From IMG/VR virus record IMGVR_UViG_3300027763_000032, positions 57,011-121,010 of that record: 64,000 bases of DNA; one strand, 5' to 3'. Below, piece after piece: positions 50,801 through 60,316 of this stretch. The translations under genes were made by a program, and so were the position numbers. Origin of the DNA: a virus. The notes under the pieces were generated by a model. That model was not told the origin of the DNA, made no database searches, and saw nothing but the letters and a program-made list of their open reading frames with translations. Numbering within the stretch: the stretch's first letter is position 1; every line of letters starts with the position of its first letter.

Positions 50801-53800
50801 TTTGACCTTTTGATCCAAGTATAGTAGTAATCTTTGCGCCGGACCCTATTCCAGTAATTGTTACTTCTGGCGGATTAATATATCCTTTACCCGAAGTTAG
50901 TATATTAACTCTAGCAAGTTTTCCGTTTTCAATTACCGGAGATAGTACTGCTCTAACAATCTCATTTGTTCCTACAAATCTAATTTGACTATAAGAACTA
51001 ATTTCATAGTCATATTTTCCCGAACCTAAACTTGGTGCTTCATCTTTAGAATTTAAACTAGTAAGGTCAACATCATCTATTATAGATTGCGCGGCCATTA
51101 CAGAATTAACACGTTCAATAAACTGTTTAAGTGCTTCGACTCTATTAATAAACATGCTTTGTCTTGGTCGACTCTGGATACCGTATTTTAATTTTGCTGG
51201 AAGTTTTGCATCAGGAACTTCGTTGCCTAGTTTATCAAAACCTGATAAACTGTCAATCCATTTTTGTTCAATGTATTTGTTAATTGGTTTATCGATATCA
51301 CTTGTAGACAATAATTGATAGTGACTGTGTATATTTGATTGTTCAAAATTGTCAATGATCCAGTAACGAACATTTAACGATACTTTTCTGCTGGCAATTA
51401 AATCTTTACAGTTAACTAGCGAGAACTGATTTGTGCCATGAAACGATATGTAGCTGACTCCCATGTTTTTAGGACTACTAATATAATTTGCAACGTCCCT
51501 AGCAGAAACTGATCTACCAGTAACATTAGGAACTGTGACTTTATTTTTAACCCAGAAATAATATATATTTTTAAATGTTTTACTAATTGTGTCAAATGTT
51601 TTACTAATACTATAAACAGTACTTCCATATTTGCTAGTACCGCTGATGCCGAGAGTTAATCCTGCTTCAGTATCGGCTAGTTTGTCCCACTCTGATGGTG
51701 TGTATTCGCTTTGGACCCACTCGTATACACTTACTAATTGATCTTCAAATAGCGTATTCCATGAATTGGCTTTATATAATATAGGGCCTTGATTAGGGTC
51801 AATAAACTTGGCACTACTTAAATCCCACCATAACTGCCCAACATTTTTTTCTTTCCAACTCATTAGTGTATCTACTACCACTGTATCATCGCCAATAGAG
51901 TAAGTTGCAGGATCGTAGTATGTTTTAAACTTTAATTCATCTTCAGCAATGCTTAAGATTTTACCTTGTAAGGGATCTACAATATCAAGATATGTAATTA
52001 TACTACTATCTTCAATGTCATATAAGAATACAGATTTAATTTTATCTATATTAACTAATTGACTAGGCGTTCTAAATTTATACCAAGATTTATTTTCAGA
52101 ATAAAATTCATGCACTGCGCCAGTTAACGTATTGTAATCACTAATATATACCCTATCGGACATGGCAATAGCAGATCCATATTTAGATCCAACTGCATCG
52201 CCTACGTCTAAACTATCAGAGAAAATAAATTTATTTTCATAATGATCGTACAACATTACACTACCTGATCCTAATTCAGTTTCTAAAAATGTTGTAGAAT
52301 CAAGATCAAAGACAGTCTTATTGTTATCAAATTGTGTACGAGATAATTGGCGTCCGCCAGCACTGGCAATTGCTAATTGGTCTCCAACTGTATTAAATTT
52401 AACAGTTGATCCAAAATATTCACTGCCTCTATTATAAGGATTACTTAATTTTTCTTTAAGTACATATTCTCCAGGAGTATATGCTTCTTTAACGTTAACT
52501 ACTAGCGTAGCAGTAGCATCGTCATATGAAGTTACAACACCAACCATATAATTAGATAAATCATGCGTGATAGTAACACGTTGTAAATCTAAAATGTTTA
52601 AGGGTTTTGGTATAGTTACTGCTGATGGATTAGAATTATAATTTGTACCTCTAGTTAATAGTTCGCCGGCAACGACTGCGCCAGTAGATGGATTAACTTG
52701 CGTAACTTTATAACTTGCTTTGCCGTCACCGCCTGAGATGAAAACAATATCATTTACTGCATAGTTAGTTCCAGCGGCAACAATTACTGGATTTGCTCTT
52801 AGTGTGCCAAAAGTTGCAACTATGTTTAATCGCAATCCAATACCACTTTTTCGTACAGTAAAAGTTTTTATTCCGGGAGTAATTGTTATTTTAGTTGTAG
52901 TAGAAGTTGTCACTCCCGGTAATATAACAGACCATTCAGTAAATGCAGAAGGAATATTATAGTATACTTCAACTGCCCCTTCGTTTAGATGAGCATTAGA
53001 GTATGTTGGTGCTCCTATTGCTAGTTTGACGCCATCTTTAGACACTGCAATAGTAGAACCAAAATTTGACTTTGCTGGTAAAGTAGATTCTATAGTTTGT
53101 ACGTCTTTATTAAATTCGTAATTATTAGAGTAGTTCCATACACGAATTTTATCATTTCCATTAATTGAAGCGTCACTAAAAGAAAGAATAACATTACCGT
53201 TGGCGGCTACTGACATGTCTTTTAACTCAAGGCCTGCCGCAAATTCGCTAGTGAATACTACCGGAGAGCCAACTGTTGCGCTACTGCTAACAAATGTTGA
53301 ATCAAGAGCATTTGCTACAAGTTTTGAAATGTAGTATACTGTCAATGAAGGTGCAACAGTTGCAGAGCCCTTTGATGCTACAAATAATTTGTCGCCAACT
53401 ATTGCTACCTTGTGTCCAAAAAATTGATTATTTGTTTTGGTAGGTGCAGTTACCAAGTTTGAAAATACATAATATCCATTAGCGTTACGGGTGTATAAAA
53501 CTACGTATCCGTGATTTGCATACACTGGCATTGCTCCTGCACGATTTTCTAATACAAAGACTTCTCCGCCAGGAGTAGCTGATATTGTAAAACGTATTGG
53601 ATCTATAATTTGTGACACATAATATGTTCTGCCAGCAACTATAGTACCAAGTGCAGTATTTGAAAAGACAATTGGTCCGTTAAGAATAAAATTAGCAGTA
53701 GTTCCCGCTGACAGTATTAATCTGTTACCGTTTGATGTTGTTGAACCTACAACCAGAGGTGCGGCATTTGCGGCAGGTGCGCCTGCGGCCAAATAAAGAC

Positions 53801-56800
53801 CATCGCCTCTTACAGAGGTTGACGAAGCAAAAGAATTATTTGTCAACAGTATTGTTGGATTAGGATCGTTAGCATCCTGTGTAGTAACGGGACTTAGCTC
53901 TTCTCTGTATGCCCAATTAGATTTAGCAGTAGGTCTAGTATAGTAGAGCATACTGTTTTCTATTGAAACTATCATCACTGTGCTAGCTTCATTCACAGAT
54001 ACATTAATACCAAAATGTGATTTGTTATTAGCAACTGTTGTTGGATTGTAGCTGTTTTGATATTTCCAAACTGCCCATTGATTGTCAATGCCGTCTACCC
54101 AAACTAAGTCACCGTCTTTCTTCTTGGCTATTCCTAAGTTATTAATAATCTCAATTGACGGTACTCGTACTGATACAAACTTGTATAAATTTAAAGTTAA
54201 GTCAACGGTGTTTGCGGTATTAAGTAATTTTGGTTTGTCAAATTCAATGTAATCTACGCCAACCGCAGTAACTTTATAAAACCCTTCTAGCGTTGCTATA
54301 GAATTATTAATACCAATATAGTTGTCAACTTTAATATCAGTATCAACAACTCTGTTTAAAGTGATTCTAATAGTGTTTTGTGTAATGACAAATTTTCTAA
54401 TTAAATTTTCAAATAATGTAAATCGATAAACATTCCAAGTATTTTTATCATTGGCAACCCAGAAATAATATCCGTCATTTAATTTGTTAATATTAACAGA
54501 CACTATCTCGTCTACGGTGTTTAATTTGTATTCAACATCTTCAGCATTAACGTAGCCCGCAGTCGATACATAATAATTTGGCAACTGATGAGTTTCAAAT
54601 GGTGCATGTGAATATGTTTTGCTCTTTAGGTAGACCTGGTCGGGCAAAATTCTATAAACAAAATCTAATAATGAATTATCAATAGATTTAACTAGTTCAA
54701 CTGGCTGCGGATTAATTAAAAACTTAACTTCGTCTAGTCTAAACTCAACTTCGTCAAAGCTGGCATTGGCGCCGTATTGTCCTACACGGATAGCCCACTC
54801 TTCATAAAATTCTAAACTTTCTTTAGTACTAGTGCTTAGTGCGTCAAACAATTTAGCAAAACTATTTTCAGTACCTTTTTCAGTAATGAAACCTTGATAA
54901 AACTTATACTGACTTACATCGTCGTTAATAATGTTTTCAAGGTATTGTCTCTTTTGGTACCCAATAAGATGTTGTGCAAATTTTTGTTGGTCTAAATCAA
55001 AACTGTCAGTATCTAAGTCATAGAAGTCAGGGAATTGATTAGCTCGATAATCCCAGTTGGGAATTAACTTAGGTTCAGGTCTGGCTTCTAACTTATTCCA
55101 TTCAGAATGATCAAATTGTTCGCTACCTGGAACATTAGTTTTTGCGCTGTAATAAAATTCTTTGTACTTGACCGTATCACCTAATTTGTAATCAGTCCAT
55201 ACTTTCCAAAATTTAACTATTGCACGATCGTAGATAAATCCTGGGATATCAAAGTCGCCGTTCCAGTTAGTTGTTCTATAGCCAACTACTTTAATACGTT
55301 CTTGTCTATATCCCTGTACTTGGTCATATATTACATCATTGAATATAGTAGTATTGTCTAAAATAAGAACATGTTCTTTTTGTACTAAATTTAAAGTAGC
55401 ATGGTAAATGCCGTCAGCAGTATTTTTAGGAGACAGAGTGAATAAGTTTCCTTCTCTAGTATTACCTGTGTACAATGAGGATAGAGCCGCGCCGTCTTGT
55501 TTTAATATTGAATATTCATAAAAGCTGTCGTATATGTTATCAACTACTGAATATTTTTGACTAAATTTAACTTCTTCTGCACAAGGGCTTACACTTATTA
55601 CTGCGCCGGCTGACCAATTTTGAGTTGTCCAAAACGCAAATTCTTTTGCGCTAGTTTGAAAATCAGTTATTGTTCTAATAGTAGAATTAAAATTTTCAAA
55701 CAGAACACCAATTGATTTTAAATAGGCTCCGTAGCCTAGTAGAAAATCAACTACTTCTTGAATAGTTCTTAATTCTGCGCCATAGTGTAATGTAGAAACA
55801 GCGTCTTCAAACTTTGTTCTAATAACAATTTGTCTGCCACCGGTTAGTGGCAACGACGGCAATTTAGCAAAATATTTTATTTCAAATACTGCTGATGCTT
55901 GATGCGATACTGTTGTTCTATAGTATTGATTATTAAAAAATATAATTTTATCTTTGGTATAATATTGATTAGCGGTCCAAGTGGTAAAGCTAGCAGACAC
56001 GCCACCTATATTAATTTCAGAATCGTGATTAATGATTAGAGGTTTTAAATATTTAAATGCTGGAAGAAATTTATTATAACCTCTAATAATAAAACCGGTT
56101 GTTGCTTTTTCTATAATTACTGCGCTGTAGTCAATAGAAGCTACAGGACTACTAGTGTTAAGAATTATATTGTAATTTTCTTCTGGTATAAACACATTGC
56201 CTGTGTTTAAAGGATTACGACTATCTAATATTAATTTGAACTTTTCTTTGGTGGTAAACCCGCCAAGTTTGCTTGACAAACGCACTATTAGATTTGTTAG
56301 TTCGTTTTTGTAAACTGAGATTTCTGAAAGAGATTGTCTTCCAATAATATAATCAGTAATATAATTTACTAGTCCAGCAGTATGTACTCTAGATGCACTA
56401 TCTGATGTACTAGGAGTAATTAAATTAACAACATTAAATCTTAAATTTCCGTTATCAACTTTATAAACCAACTGACCAGTATCGTCTCTATACTGTCGAG
56501 TACGGTCAAAACAACTGGCAAATACCTGTGCGGGTCTTAGTATAGTTAATGCGGTTATTAAAGAGAATGGGTACTCTGCGCTACGTCTCCATGCAGATTC
56601 AATTGGCGCTTGATCGCCAAATCTAAATTTACCTTCAATTAATGATGATGTATAACCGTCAATAATACCAATGTCACTAGGGGCTAGTAATTCACCGTCT
56701 TCATTTACAGGCAACATTGATAACAAGTGCGGTCGTACAAATTTAGAATTCTTAACAAAATTACTATTAGGAGATTTGACTATACCGTTGGCTAGATCAT

Positions 56801-59800
56801 TCCATAAAATTAAATTGTTGCTAGTATATGGTGCAGGGCCGTACTCAGCGTCCCACCAAGTTGGTTTGATACTGAGCCCTAACATCTCCCACGGATGGGT
56901 ATGTGGGCGGTCAGTATCGTATACTAATTTAAATATACCTCTCCAGAATCCTGGAAGTTCTGTACCGGTTGATGATCTAAATTCTCTGTAGTTATATGTT
57001 TTTGGATTATTACGTACAAAGAAAGAATGTTTAGTATAATCGTCAGCTATTAAATTTGACCAGTGCAGGAAGTCCCCTGCCATAATGCTGTTTAGGTCGT
57101 CAAACGATACATCGGTAGTTCTGCTGTATCCTGGAATAAAATCATAGATATCAAATAGTCTAGTATCATATGCAACTTTAATATTGTTGTAAATTCTACG
57201 TTCAAATTCTAATAATAAGTCATCTCTAAAATCATTAAATGCCACTGTGATGCTACCATCATGGCCCTGAATAACTTTAGTCGGAGTTTGATAAGTGGTA
57301 TCAATAAAAATTTGAGGTTCAAATTTAGGATACAATCCGTACTTTGTTGGTGTTGGTGGTAAAAAACATCCATCTGTTTTTTCGTATTGTACAATTTTTA
57401 AATTGTCACCAGATGCAATTGTCGATAAGATTTTTACAAAATTAACATCAGCAAATTCATAATCTTTACCGTAGACTAACAAATTGTCATTTACATATAC
57501 AAGTACAGCATGTTCACTGACTGTAGTTAGATCAAAATCAAAAATCAAAGGATACTCAGTAATAGAGTCATCAATTATTTCTTGCTCAAAAATAAAGCTA
57601 GGACCTGCAGGTATCATGTCGCTTAGATAGTACGGACTAGCTGTTGTAAAGTCTTTAACTACTTCTTTTAAAATTAAATCTAGATGAATTCGTGTTACAC
57701 CATCATATCCGTAATCAGTTGCTTTACGTAATAAGTTTCTTTTAAATTTTGCATAATCAAGTCTAGCTGTTTTTAATGCATTAATTACATTATAATTTTT
57801 ATTAGTAATATGATATGCTATAGGTAACAACGGCGCGGCATGCTGAACAATCTTTGTTCCTAGCGGTGTAATATTTCCTAGATCTCGAAGACTTGCTGAT
57901 CCAGGTACCGTACCTATAAACGAATCGATATTGTCTGCAATTGAACTTACGTGATTATTAATTTCGCCTAATGTAAATGTGTCTAGGCTTAAGTTTTGAG
58001 GATTATGTTCTAAGTTAGATGGAAATTCATAATAACCATTAACTTTTGGTGCTGAAGAAGTTGTTTTAACTATCAACACATCGTCAACAACTAAATCCTT
58101 AAAGAATTCAACATAGGCTTGATTGTTAATAATAGTGATTGTATACTCAGTGTTATATTTTCTTTGTCCGTTTACATAGACTCTAACAGTTAAGTCAGTT
58201 AATAAACCACTGTCTGCATATGCATCAATTAAAAACATGTTACGCACTTGATCAATTACATATTGTCTAACAACATATTGTTTAGTTTTTGCAGTAGCAA
58301 TAGACCATCCATTTGCATGATCAAAAGAAGTTAATGTATTATTAAGACGTAGGTAGCCTAGTTCTATATTAATAGGCGCTACTAAAGTTGTGTTACTTTG
58401 ATAGGTATGCTTGTCTGTATGAAGATTAAAATTAAAAACAATATCTCCAAAGTTTCCAATATTCCTATATGTAATATTAAATCCTAGTTCGGTATCATAT
58501 GTAGTGCCAAGTTGATAACTGAATAATTTTGTTCCGCTAAATGTAGTGCCAGGATATTTTGTTGTGTTTCCATAGCTTATTCCGGTAGGGTCTACTACTT
58601 CAAACAATGGGCTTTGATTAATGTCAGTCTTGGCCTGGCTCTGCATCCATGTACCATCCATATAGTGGAACATTGCTCCTCTATAACTACGGCCTTCTGT
58701 TACTAAAACAGTTTCGCCGTCTTGTGGGTCAGTATCATCTGTAGGCAATAATGTAATTCTACGTTGCCCTAGATGTGTAACAAAACTTACTGTAAATATT
58801 CTACCAGAAACTCTAACGTCGGTGTCTGCTGTAAATAGCACACGCATGCCTTCAACTAGATTAATGTTATCAACATTATATCCGTAGCTACCTTCAATTG
58901 TAGAAAATACATCTGTAGTAAAGGTATCAACTAATGTCACGTTCTGTTTAGCAATACGTCCAAAATTCCATAATTGGATGTTTGAATTAAATTCAATAAT
59001 TGGACGCTTGGCCCTTGCTGTTTGATCTAATATCAGTGGTTGATTATTTGCTGTTGCAGATGCTTCAATTAGATTTCTATGGAACCAGCGGTTATGGCGA
59101 CTCCATGGGTTTCTATCTTTGCTTCCTCTATTAATAACCAAGTAATCTTTATTTGCTGGAAAATTATTGTTTACATCAAATCCCTGTGTGTCAAAATTTT
59201 CATTATCAAACTCAACTTCTAAATCAGAAGTATATGCAGACGGCGTTTCAAGATCTTTTTCTGCTACTAGGATAATTGCAGTACCAACACCCTCAACATA
59301 CCAATTACCTGTTGAGTATTTCTCAGGAGTTACCTGTCCAGAGAATGATAGTTTCATTCCGTTAGATAAGGTAGTTCCACTACTAGTAGTGTAATATTTT
59401 TTACCAATGATCTCATTGTCAACGTCTATCTGAGTTGATTCAGTGATATCAAAAACTGTAAAATAGCCCGATGTGTTTATATCAGTTTCGCTAACGTAAT
59501 ATAAAATATTAGGAGCATTTAACGGTACTGTAAATTCAATTGATCCTTTTTTAACATGTGAAGTAGAAGGAACAATTACATTTTTATCATTTCTTACAGT
59601 GATGCCGTTAGTGTATAAGTCTGCATCGCCCGTAGTTCTAACAGTCTTAAATGCAAATGGGCGGTCTTCACAATCTATTTCAAAGGTATATGTTTGTCCG
59701 CGATATAATTTAAATTTAGGGTTTGCTGTTAGGCCGTCAGGGGTAAACAAATAAGCAATATTGTCAACTTCGTTGATTAATTTAACAATATATGTACTGT

Positions 59801-60302
59801 TAATGTCTGTTGACTGTCCTAAAACTGTAATCGGTTGTGGACCCGTTGGTAACCAATAGTATTCTCTATAGTTAACAAATTTATCCCAATCAATATTAGG
59901 ATTCCATGCATAGTATTCTTCGCTATTAACTTTGCTGTGATCTAAAGTAGTTCCTGCAAAGAAATTTAATTGATTGATATAATCATTATAATCTTTAAAA
60001 AATGTAACATTATCTAAAGAATCTTTAGAAATAATAGCCGGTTCGAGTTGATATGCGGCTCTGTCAACGCTGACTTCTTCTAAGTATCTGTCTGCCGATG
60101 TAAATGCAGGTGTATTTTTACGACCAATAAAAGCGTTTACTTTTCCAACAGTTCCCTCGTTGATCATTTGATCAACTGTAGCACTTAAGAATTTTTGGTT
60201 TGCCGGAGTTCTATAATATTTAGGAAGAAAATCTAACGACGTTCTTTTATTATTGTCTCCAATAGGTAACGCTGATTCTTGTTGGTTGTTATCGAATGCC
60301 AT
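44820..60302 (-). CDS. giant virion/baseplate structural protein, 5160 aa
   Basis: A single uninterrupted frame of 15.5 kb, coupled to gp6 and in the position of T4 gene 7 (baseplate wedge). The N-terminus (RTSLDFLPKYYRTPANQKFL, then WDKFVNYREYYWLPTGPQPI) resembles large virion proteins of marine T4-like phages. Five FG-GAP-like repeats near residues 2090-2740 (e.g. KSHFGINVSV, KSNFGSTIAVSKDGVKLAIG) suggest a beta-propeller. Others: G-x-GY...P-VTI repeats, a coiled coil near 3857-3960, GDGTT-x-F beta repeats, and an IPT/TIG domain near 4771-4840 (GSQTVTVTGTGF). Part of the baseplate or an attached appendage by inference. Far longer than gp7 (1032 aa). Confidence 0.85.
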   Translation of the reverse strand: MAFDNNQQESALPIGDNNKRTSLDFLPKYYRTPANQKFLSATVDQMINEGTVGKVNAFIGRKNTPAFTSADRYLEEVSVDRAAYQLEPAIISKDSLDNVTFFKDYNDYINQLNFFAGTTLDHSKVNSEEYYAWNPNIDWDKFVNYREYYWLPTGPQPITVLGQSTDINSTYIVKLINEVDNIAYLFTPDGLTANPKFKLYRGQTYTFEIDCEDRPFAFKTVRTTGDADLYTNGITVRNDKNVIVPSTSHVKKGSIEFTVPLNAPNILYYVSETDINTSGYFTVFDITESTQIDVDNEIIGKKYYTTSSGTTLSNGMKLSFSGQVTPEKYSTGNWYVEGVGTAIILVAEKDLETPSAYTSDLEVEFDNENFDTQGFDVNNNFPANKDYLVINRGSKDRNPWSRHNRWFHRNLIEASATANNQPLILDQTARAKRPIIEFNSNIQLWNFGRIAKQNVTLVDTFTTDVFSTIEGSYGYNVDNINLVEGMRVLFTADTDVRVSGRIFTVSFVTHLGQRRITLLPTDDTDPQDGETVLVTEGRSYRGAMFHYMDGTWMQSQAKTDINQSPLFEVVDPTGISYGNTTKYPGTTFSGTKLFSYQLGTTYDTELGFNITYRNIGNFGDIVFNFNLHTDKHTYQSNTTLVAPINIELGYLRLNNTLTSFDHANGWSIATAKTKQYVVRQYVIDQVRNMFLIDAYADSGLLTDLTVRVYVNGQRKYNTEYTITIINNQAYVEFFKDLVVDDVLIVKTTSSAPKVNGYYEFPSNLEHNPQNLSLDTFTLGEINNHVSSIADNIDSFIGTVPGSASLRDLGNITPLGTKIVQHAAPLLPIAYHITNKNYNVINALKTARLDYAKFKRNLLRKATDYGYDGVTRIHLDLILKEVVKDFTTASPYYLSDMIPAGPSFIFEQEIIDDSITEYPLIFDFDLTTVSEHAVLVYVNDNLLVYGKDYEFADVNFVKILSTIASGDNLKIVQYEKTDGCFLPPTPTKYGLYPKFEPQIFIDTTYQTPTKVIQGHDGSITVAFNDFRDDLLLEFERRIYNNIKVAYDTRLFDIYDFIPGYSRTTDVSFDDLNSIMAGDFLHWSNLIADDYTKHSFFVRNNPKTYNYREFRSSTGTELPGFWRGIFKLVYDTDRPHTHPWEMLGLSIKPTWWDAEYGPAPYTSNNLILWNDLANGIVKSPNSNFVKNSKFVRPHLLSMLPVNEDGELLAPSDIGIIDGYTSSLIEGKFRFGDQAPIESAWRRSAEYPFSLITALTILRPAQVFASCFDRTRQYRDDTGQLVYKVDNGNLRFNVVNLITPSTSDSASRVHTAGLVNYITDYIIGRQSLSEISVYKNELTNLIVRLSSKLGGFTTKEKFKLILDSRNPLNTGNVFIPEENYNIILNTSSPVASIDYSAVIIEKATTGFIIRGYNKFLPAFKYLKPLIINHDSEINIGGVSASFTTWTANQYYTKDKIIFFNNQYYRTTVSHQASAVFEIKYFAKLPSLPLTGGRQIVIRTKFEDAVSTLHYGAELRTIQEVVDFLLGYGAYLKSIGVLFENFNSTIRTITDFQTSAKEFAFWTTQNWSAGAVISVSPCAEEVKFSQKYSVVDNIYDSFYEYSILKQDGAALSSLYTGNTREGNLFTLSPKNTADGIYHATLNLVQKEHVLILDNTTIFNDVIYDQVQGYRQERIKVVGYRTTNWNGDFDIPGFIYDRAIVKFWKVWTDYKLGDTVKYKEFYYSAKTNVPGSEQFDHSEWNKLEARPEPKLIPNWDYRANQFPDFYDLDTDSFDLDQQKFAQHLIGYQKRQYLENIINDDVSQYKFYQGFITEKGTENSFAKLFDALSTSTKESLEFYEEWAIRVGQYGANASFDEVEFRLDEVKFLINPQPVELVKSIDNSLLDFVYRILPDQVYLKSKTYSHAPFETHQLPNYYVSTAGYVNAEDVEYKLNTVDEIVSVNINKLNDGYYFWVANDKNTWNVYRFTLFENLIRKFVITQNTIRITLNRVVDTDIKVDNYIGINNSIATLEGFYKVTAVGVDYIEFDKPKLLNTANTVDLTLNLYKFVSVRVPSIEIINNLGIAKKKDGDLVWVDGIDNQWAVWKYQNSYNPTTVANNKSHFGINVSVNEASTVMIVSIENSMLYYTRPTAKSNWAYREELSPVTTQDANDPNPTILLTNNSFASSTSVRGDGLYLAAGAPAANAAPLVVGSTTSNGNRLILSAGTTANFILNGPIVFSNTALGTIVAGRTYYVSQIIDPIRFTISATPGGEVFVLENRAGAMPVYANHGYVVLYTRNANGYYVFSNLVTAPTKTNNQFFGHKVAIVGDKLFVASKGSATVAPSLTVYYISKLVANALDSTFVSSSATVGSPVVFTSEFAAGLELKDMSVAANGNVILSFSDASINGNDKIRVWNYSNNYEFNKDVQTIESTLPAKSNFGSTIAVSKDGVKLAIGAPTYSNAHLNEGAVEVYYNIPSAFTEWSVILPGVTTSTTTKITITPGIKTFTVRKSGIGLRLNIVATFGTLRANPVIVAAGTNYAVNDIVFISGGDGKASYKVTQVNPSTGAVVAGELLTRGTNYNSNPSAVTIPKPLNILDLQRVTITHDLSNYMVGVVTSYDDATATLVVNVKEAYTPGEYVLKEKLSNPYNRGSEYFGSTVKFNTVGDQLAIASAGGRQLSRTQFDNNKTVFDLDSTTFLETELGSGSVMLYDHYENKFIFSDSLDVGDAVGSKYGSAIAMSDRVYISDYNTLTGAVHEFYSENKSWYKFRTPSQLVNIDKIKSVFLYDIEDSSIITYLDIVDPLQGKILSIAEDELKFKTYYDPATYSIGDDTVVVDTLMSWKEKNVGQLWWDLSSAKFIDPNQGPILYKANSWNTLFEDQLVSVYEWVQSEYTPSEWDKLADTEAGLTLGISGTSKYGSTVYSISKTFDTISKTFKNIYYFWVKNKVTVPNVTGRSVSARDVANYISSPKNMGVSYISFHGTNQFSLVNCKDLIASRKVSLNVRYWIIDNFEQSNIHSHYQLLSTSDIDKPINKYIEQKWIDSLSGFDKLGNEVPDAKLPAKLKYGIQSRPRQSMFINRVEALKQFIERVNSVMAAQSIIDDVDLTSLNSKDEAPSLGSGKYDYEISSYSQIRFVGTNEIVRAVLSPVIENGKLARVNILTSGKGYINPPEVTITGIGSGAKITTILGSKGQIISATVDKPGNGYLESTSLSVRTLSVLVTSDETANNRWALYTWNSLKKTWFRERSQTYDTTRYWKYIDWYSAGYSEFTKLDHILDFAYQLPSANIEIGEIVKVNNQGIGGWVLLEKIDNQEVLETTVNYKIVGRQSGTIKFTDNLYRFADNAEGFDGPTFDSYVFDDQPKAELTIILNTIKNIIFVDNLAKEYKELFFASLRYAFSEQKSIDWAFKTSFVRSKHNLGPLKQKPTYQNDNLPSYQEYINEAKPYRSKIREFVSTYEIFEPTGSQVSDFDLPPKYDQTTNTVIPFQTSISDGILTYSSNDIKQYPYSDWLYSTGFNLTEIRIVDGGSGYVTAPIVTIEPAPATISAKAYLSSGKISTIVISDPFKENFLVTPIIRIEGSIADGGTPARAVAILSNSLVRSTKIGIKFDRVSPEYTFGSILAKETFIASGSKTRFELKWPIDVIKTRTTVSDNNGEILGADYIVFNELDPSYSYPRYKGILQFNSAPANLSKVVIEYHKNISLLDAADRINYFYNPEFGQLGKDLGQLMQGVDYGGVEIAGIGFDVGSGYDALPWFTTGYDQFDPDFTDFLIKSDGIARSFTLNYAPTEIEYINVYWTGNRSYITATPLGTGDVNSSSLSVTNANGIKKGQLVLGTGIQSNTTVSDIVGAKITLTKALVQAASGTYSFRTTETFNRRLDDPNYIKVKPLLDKLIAVKNEKLAIVNGLATAQEDKDFNITLLADLTRQLDILFDARTAAEALLLQAQIALDNAIVFGDQQLIDQRQEVKDAKQEIYNNLNSDYIVTQQNAVTAQFARDNAIALITTGASQLVAYEGTSTIASVQIFDIFGRLILPSGLRLVGQSIRITGTLSNGTIQGYASGKTYYIGEVINSTSVRITSTYAKALATGNDRFDVVTTAGIITPGATVTLNGKVNTVQNEIENFPSIVNQDAIMNSFIGDGVSTGPIVIPNNTTFTTAFGIDIQAGDSIILRKNTSDGSFKPSDIQYDTQLFGGDFAYVSATGLAAEDINVDGDGFVTPTSSYAPEEVVTGQVVDTVDITVYHKIGDGAPIIESNRYLKQAGIEVYDIGQRPGTSSSVIVKVAGNVIKQNVNYSVDTITNQIELITSYPTNSEIVITSLSQNGLNILDLDYFVGDGTTDEFVSVARWSTNATAFVTIDGEAVDVIVFKTDSQYTLVGTIGIRFAVPPTEGAIINYTILGSAVDSISKVQKQTIVHNGVDTTYELTTDPEFVKPLANNVLVVTDGSILRPADTFYFIVAGTSRTYTVDSSRYAFNTVDSSTVIVAVNGVNIVQGIDYFWFPINNQLKVKKGVAKTGDKISLSIVANSDYNIISTDNNLSIELLGEYTANTVITVITFSNHDILEIEREHDRTTSASTLVAGAKEYYRYNQLAGGRIKLRRPAVASQYVWITLNNKLLTPDVDYALESNMNHISFTPRIDFVETDIIDIIAFSNKVTRSSFGYKIFKDMLNKNSYSRIDDASSTTLAKTLNYYDTAIELVDGSVLPEPSARLNKPGVVFIDSERIEYLKKDGNVIRQLKRGTLGTGVKTVYAEGTLVRDQSVIQTVPYKDEFMSSVTVSDGYTNGASIYTNSPELTITSVTFPGEDQTADLSGSQTVTVTGTGFKINVKVFVGDVDCVVNRISNTQLTFVTPAKSVGAYDLVIYNPPISSLPQFTTVSASGIVTDASLTTTITGLSNANSIFRAGMVLTKISGDGSIGGLTVITEVNSNTQITIKSTTANTYGSIVFKGTEDVKTVTIAGTISTAGLVSTVTLTGSYVKNGITIPNNTSGLLVGQVVSKVSGAGNFGALAIITSIDSLTTFTVTATSANTIGSLIFNINNQVPTSRVISKGIKYLKIQLDFKLTVPVADASWYRKTIPSAYNQCNDVEVFVAGRRLRKTSYTIWNPNLGPDSPSGDKAYEAEFSVTSASNQQPMQIRLTEVPEAGQYIVVQKRVGQAWTTEGVGLADSGSDPAKFIRSTYALMPDKNKV

Positions 60303-60316
60303 GTAATATTCCTTCT

